Origin: Oscillospiraceae bacterium
GTDB taxonomy: Bacteria; Bacillota; Clostridia; Oscillospirales; Ruminococcaceae
Assembly: GCA_031281115.1 (NCBI GenBank)
Contig: JAITFV010000283.1
Coordinates: 1 to 16,544 of the forward strand
DNA length: 16,544 nt
Reading direction: 5' to 3'
The notes under the pieces were generated by a model. That model did no database searches. It saw only the letters and a program-made list of their open reading frames with translations, and was not told the DNA's origin. Each line of letters starts with the position of its first letter. The stretch's first letter is position 1. A program made the position numbers and the translations under genes. Of this stretch, positions 14,772 through 16,544 are shown one piece after another.

Positions 14772-15368
14772 ATGACCCAAATTAACTACACCAACACTAT
14801 CCCGGAAATAAAGCGCGCCTACGTGCTTTTCCGGCGCAAATACGCGCTCCCGCGTATGCTTGCGATGACGGTTTTGCTGCTCGCGACAATAATATTCGGG
14901 TTCGATTTTATAATTAAAAACCCGTCCGGCTATGTCGGTTATATTTTAACAATCCTCTGCTCGGGTATGCTGATTTCGCTGTGGTCGCGTCCGTTTTTGG
15001 CGGTGCGGCGGCTTATAAGCACAATTGAAGCCCTCGGCAAAGATGAAAAATATATCGCCCGCTTTTTTGACGACAGGATTGAAATTGATACAGAGATTGT
15101 GCCGCTTGAAACCGAAACAATCGCAATTTCGGGACAGGGAATCGACACAATTGAAAACCCTGAAGTGCTTGAAGAGGTTGAAGAAGATTTGATTCAAGCG
15201 GAAACCTCGGTTTACCGGCTCGGCTCAGAGCAGTTATATTCCGCGGAGGACAGCGAAATTTTCTGCCTATTCGTGAATAAAGCACTGATTCATATCTTTC
15301 CGAAGCGGTGTATGAGCGAGGAGCAAACCGAAGCGGTAAGAACTTATTTAAAGGATAAAGGAATATAA
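14772..15368 (+). CDS. YcxB-like membrane protein between gyrB and gyrA
   Basis: 198 residues: a short N-terminal stretch ([19 protein letters not shown]), two membrane helices (about 26-48 and 53-72), and a C-terminal soluble domain whose end ([25 protein letters not shown]) matches the YcxB-like pattern of an N-terminal hairpin in the membrane and a cytosolic beta-rich domain. An acidic stretch (about 110-145, with VLEEVEEDL) is inserted before it. Function of the family is not established. GGAG lies 12 nt upstream of the ATG. Its stop overlaps the gyrA start (TAATG), so it is co-translated with gyrA, which is unexpected for a membrane protein of no known topological role. Confidence 0.7.
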   Translation: MTQINYTNTIPEIKRAYVLFRRKYALPRMLAMTVLLLATIIFGFDFIIKNPSGYVGYILTILCSGMLISLWSRPFLAVRRLISTIEALGKDEKYIARFFDDRIEIDTEIVPLETETIAISGQGIDTIENPEVLEEVEEDLIQAETSVYRLGSEQLYSAEDSEIFCLFVNKALIHIFPKRCMSEEQTEAVRTYLKDKGI

Positions 15369-16544
15369 TGGAAATTAAATTAATGCACCCCGATGAAAAA
15401 ATAGTACTTCGGAATATAGAAAAAGAAATGCGCACCTCGTTCATGGATTATTCCATGTCCGTAATCGTAGCGCGAGCTTTGCCGGACGTGCGCGACGGCT
15501 TAAAGCCTGTTCACAGGCGGATTTTATACTCGCAATTCAAAGAAGGACTGACGCCCGACAAACCTTATAAAAAATGCGCGGCAACCGTTGGTGCGGTTAT
15601 CCGCGACTTCCACCCCCACGGCGACCAGAGCGTTTATGACGCGCTGGTGCGCATGGCGCAGAATTTCTCGCTGCGGTATCCTTTGGTTGACGGTCACGGG
15701 AACTTCGGCTCCATTGACGGCGACAAAGCCGCCGCATACAGATACACAGAGGCGCGCTTGTCGCGGATTTCTGATGAAATGATGCGCGATATAAATAAAG
15801 ATACCGTTAATTTTATACCTAATTACGATGACAGCGAAAAAGAACCCGCTGTACTGCCGTCGCGGATTCCGAATTTGCTTTTAAACGGTTCGTCGGGAAT
15901 AGCTGTCGGCATGGCAGCAGATATTCCCCCCCATAATCTTATTGAAGTTTCCGAAGCGATTCAAATGCTGATTGATAATCCCGAGGCAGGACCCGAGGCT
16001 ATAATGTCTGCAATAAAAGGCCCTGACTTCCCGACGGGCGGCATAATCATGGGGCATGCGGGGATTCGCTCCGCATATTATACCGGCAGAGGGAAGATTA
16101 CCCTGCGCGGTCGTGCGGAAATTCAGGAACGCGATAAGCACGAGAGAATTGTAATTACCGAAATTCCTTACATGTTAAAAAAAGAAAACCTCCTCATAAA
16201 TATCGGAAACTTAATCCGCGATAAGAGAATCGACGGCATTTCCGCCATGCGGGACGAAAGCGACCGGACAGGCATGAAGATTGTGATTGACCTCACACGC
16301 GGCGCAAACTCAAACGTAGTGCTGAATAAACTGTATTCGTTTACTCAGCTGCAAATGACTGTCGGCGTTATTATGCTTGCGCTTGTGGACGGCGTACCGC
16401 GGGTGCTGACTCTGAAACAGATGTTAGAGCATTATTTAGCGTTTCAGGAAGAAGTTGTAACCCGCCGCACGCAGTTTGATTTGAGGAAAGCGGAAGCGCG
16501 CGCCCATATTCTTGAAGGTCTTTTAATTGTTGTTGACCATACTG
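15368..16544 (+). CDS. gyrA: DNA gyrase subunit A (5' part, cut by the window edge)
   Basis: 392 codons of GyrA are present and open to the last base. The N-terminal breakage-reunion domain is intact: [20 protein letters not shown] (23-42), the winged-helix HPHGD (82-86), GNFGSIDGD (111-119) and the catalytic tyrosine Y126 in [10 protein letters not shown], then [24 protein letters not shown]. The quinolone-resistance region departs from the usual GKYHPHGDS: it reads [14 protein letters not shown], so Q87 occupies the place of E. coli S83 while D91 retains the D87 acid. GyrA rather than ParC is favoured by the partner gyrB. ATG at 15368 overlaps the upstream stop; no strong ribosome site is needed if coupled. 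Confidence 0.94.
   Translation, partial: MEIKLMHPDEKIVLRNIEKEMRTSFMDYSMSVIVARALPDVRDGLKPVHRRILYSQFKEGLTPDKPYKKCAATVGAVIRDFHPHGDQSVYDALVRMAQNFSLRYPLVDGHGNFGSIDGDKAAAYRYTEARLSRISDEMMRDINKDTVNFIPNYDDSEKEPAVLPSRIPNLLLNGSSGIAVGMAADIPPHNLIEVSEAIQMLIDNPEAGPEAIMSAIKGPDFPTGGIIMGHAGIRSAYYTGRGKITLRGRAEIQERDKHERIVITEIPYMLKKENLLINIGNLIRDKRIDGISAMRDESDRTGMKIVIDLTRGANSNVVLNKLYSFTQLQMTVGVIMLALVDGVPRVLTLKQMLEHYLAFQEEVVTRRTQFDLRKAEARAHILEGLLIVVDHT

Noticed and set aside
15368..16544. gyrA as a pseudogene because no stop is found
   Set aside because: The frame is intact to the last base; it is simply truncated by the window edge.

Overview
The window looks like a chromosomal segment of a strictly anaerobic, fermentative Firmicute, probably a Clostridia member of the Oscillospirales/Ruminococcus type. 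The evidence is a bifurcating-type [FeFe]-hydrogenase operon, rubrerythrin chemistry, strong AGGAGG-type ribosome binding sites, TTGACA/TATAAT promoters, and GC-rich genes separated by AT-rich gaps carrying small dispersed hairpin repeats. The taxonomic call is inference from gene content.

Left arm (1-3440, all minus strand). A HicA/HicB toxin-antitoxin pair has its own consensus promoter. It is followed after 3 bases by a 661-codon gene and then by purC. The long gene is the most striking item: a complete, catalytically intact GH13 alpha-amylase-family enzyme fused through a Pro/Ala/Glu/Lys-rich linker to a complete rubrerythrin (diiron four-helix domain plus rubredoxin-like iron site). The linker contains a sequence resembling a dispersed intergenic repeat, and an AGGAGG/GTG pair sits exactly at the rubrerythrin boundary.

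Hydrogenase operon (3489-8881, plus strand). From a TTGACT-17-TATACT promoter the order is: NuoE-like [2Fe-2S] subunit, a lone GHKL ATPase, a thioredoxin-like [2Fe-2S] protein, a NuoF-like flavoprotein (HydB), a 52-residue unannotated small ORF, and the catalytic [FeFe]-hydrogenase HydA. The set fits an electron-bifurcating hydrogenase coupling NAD(P)H and ferredoxin to H2.

Middle (8882-12530). A 122-bp MITE-like element with terminal inverted repeats and a flanking direct repeat precedes a flavodoxin-fold flavoprotein and RNase Z. Two opposite-orientation copies of a roughly 130-bp hairpin repeat then bracket an Abi_2/HEPN abortive-infection gene and a convergent 53-codon gene that has its own promoter, RBS and terminator. 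Next come an AT-rich cluster of palindromes and a 56-residue Arc-like ribbon-helix-helix regulator with a textbook terminator.

Right arm (12537-16544, plus strand). gyrB (with an extended -10 promoter and a perfect 12-bp leader hairpin), a YcxB-like membrane protein, and gyrA, which is translationally coupled and cut by the window edge.
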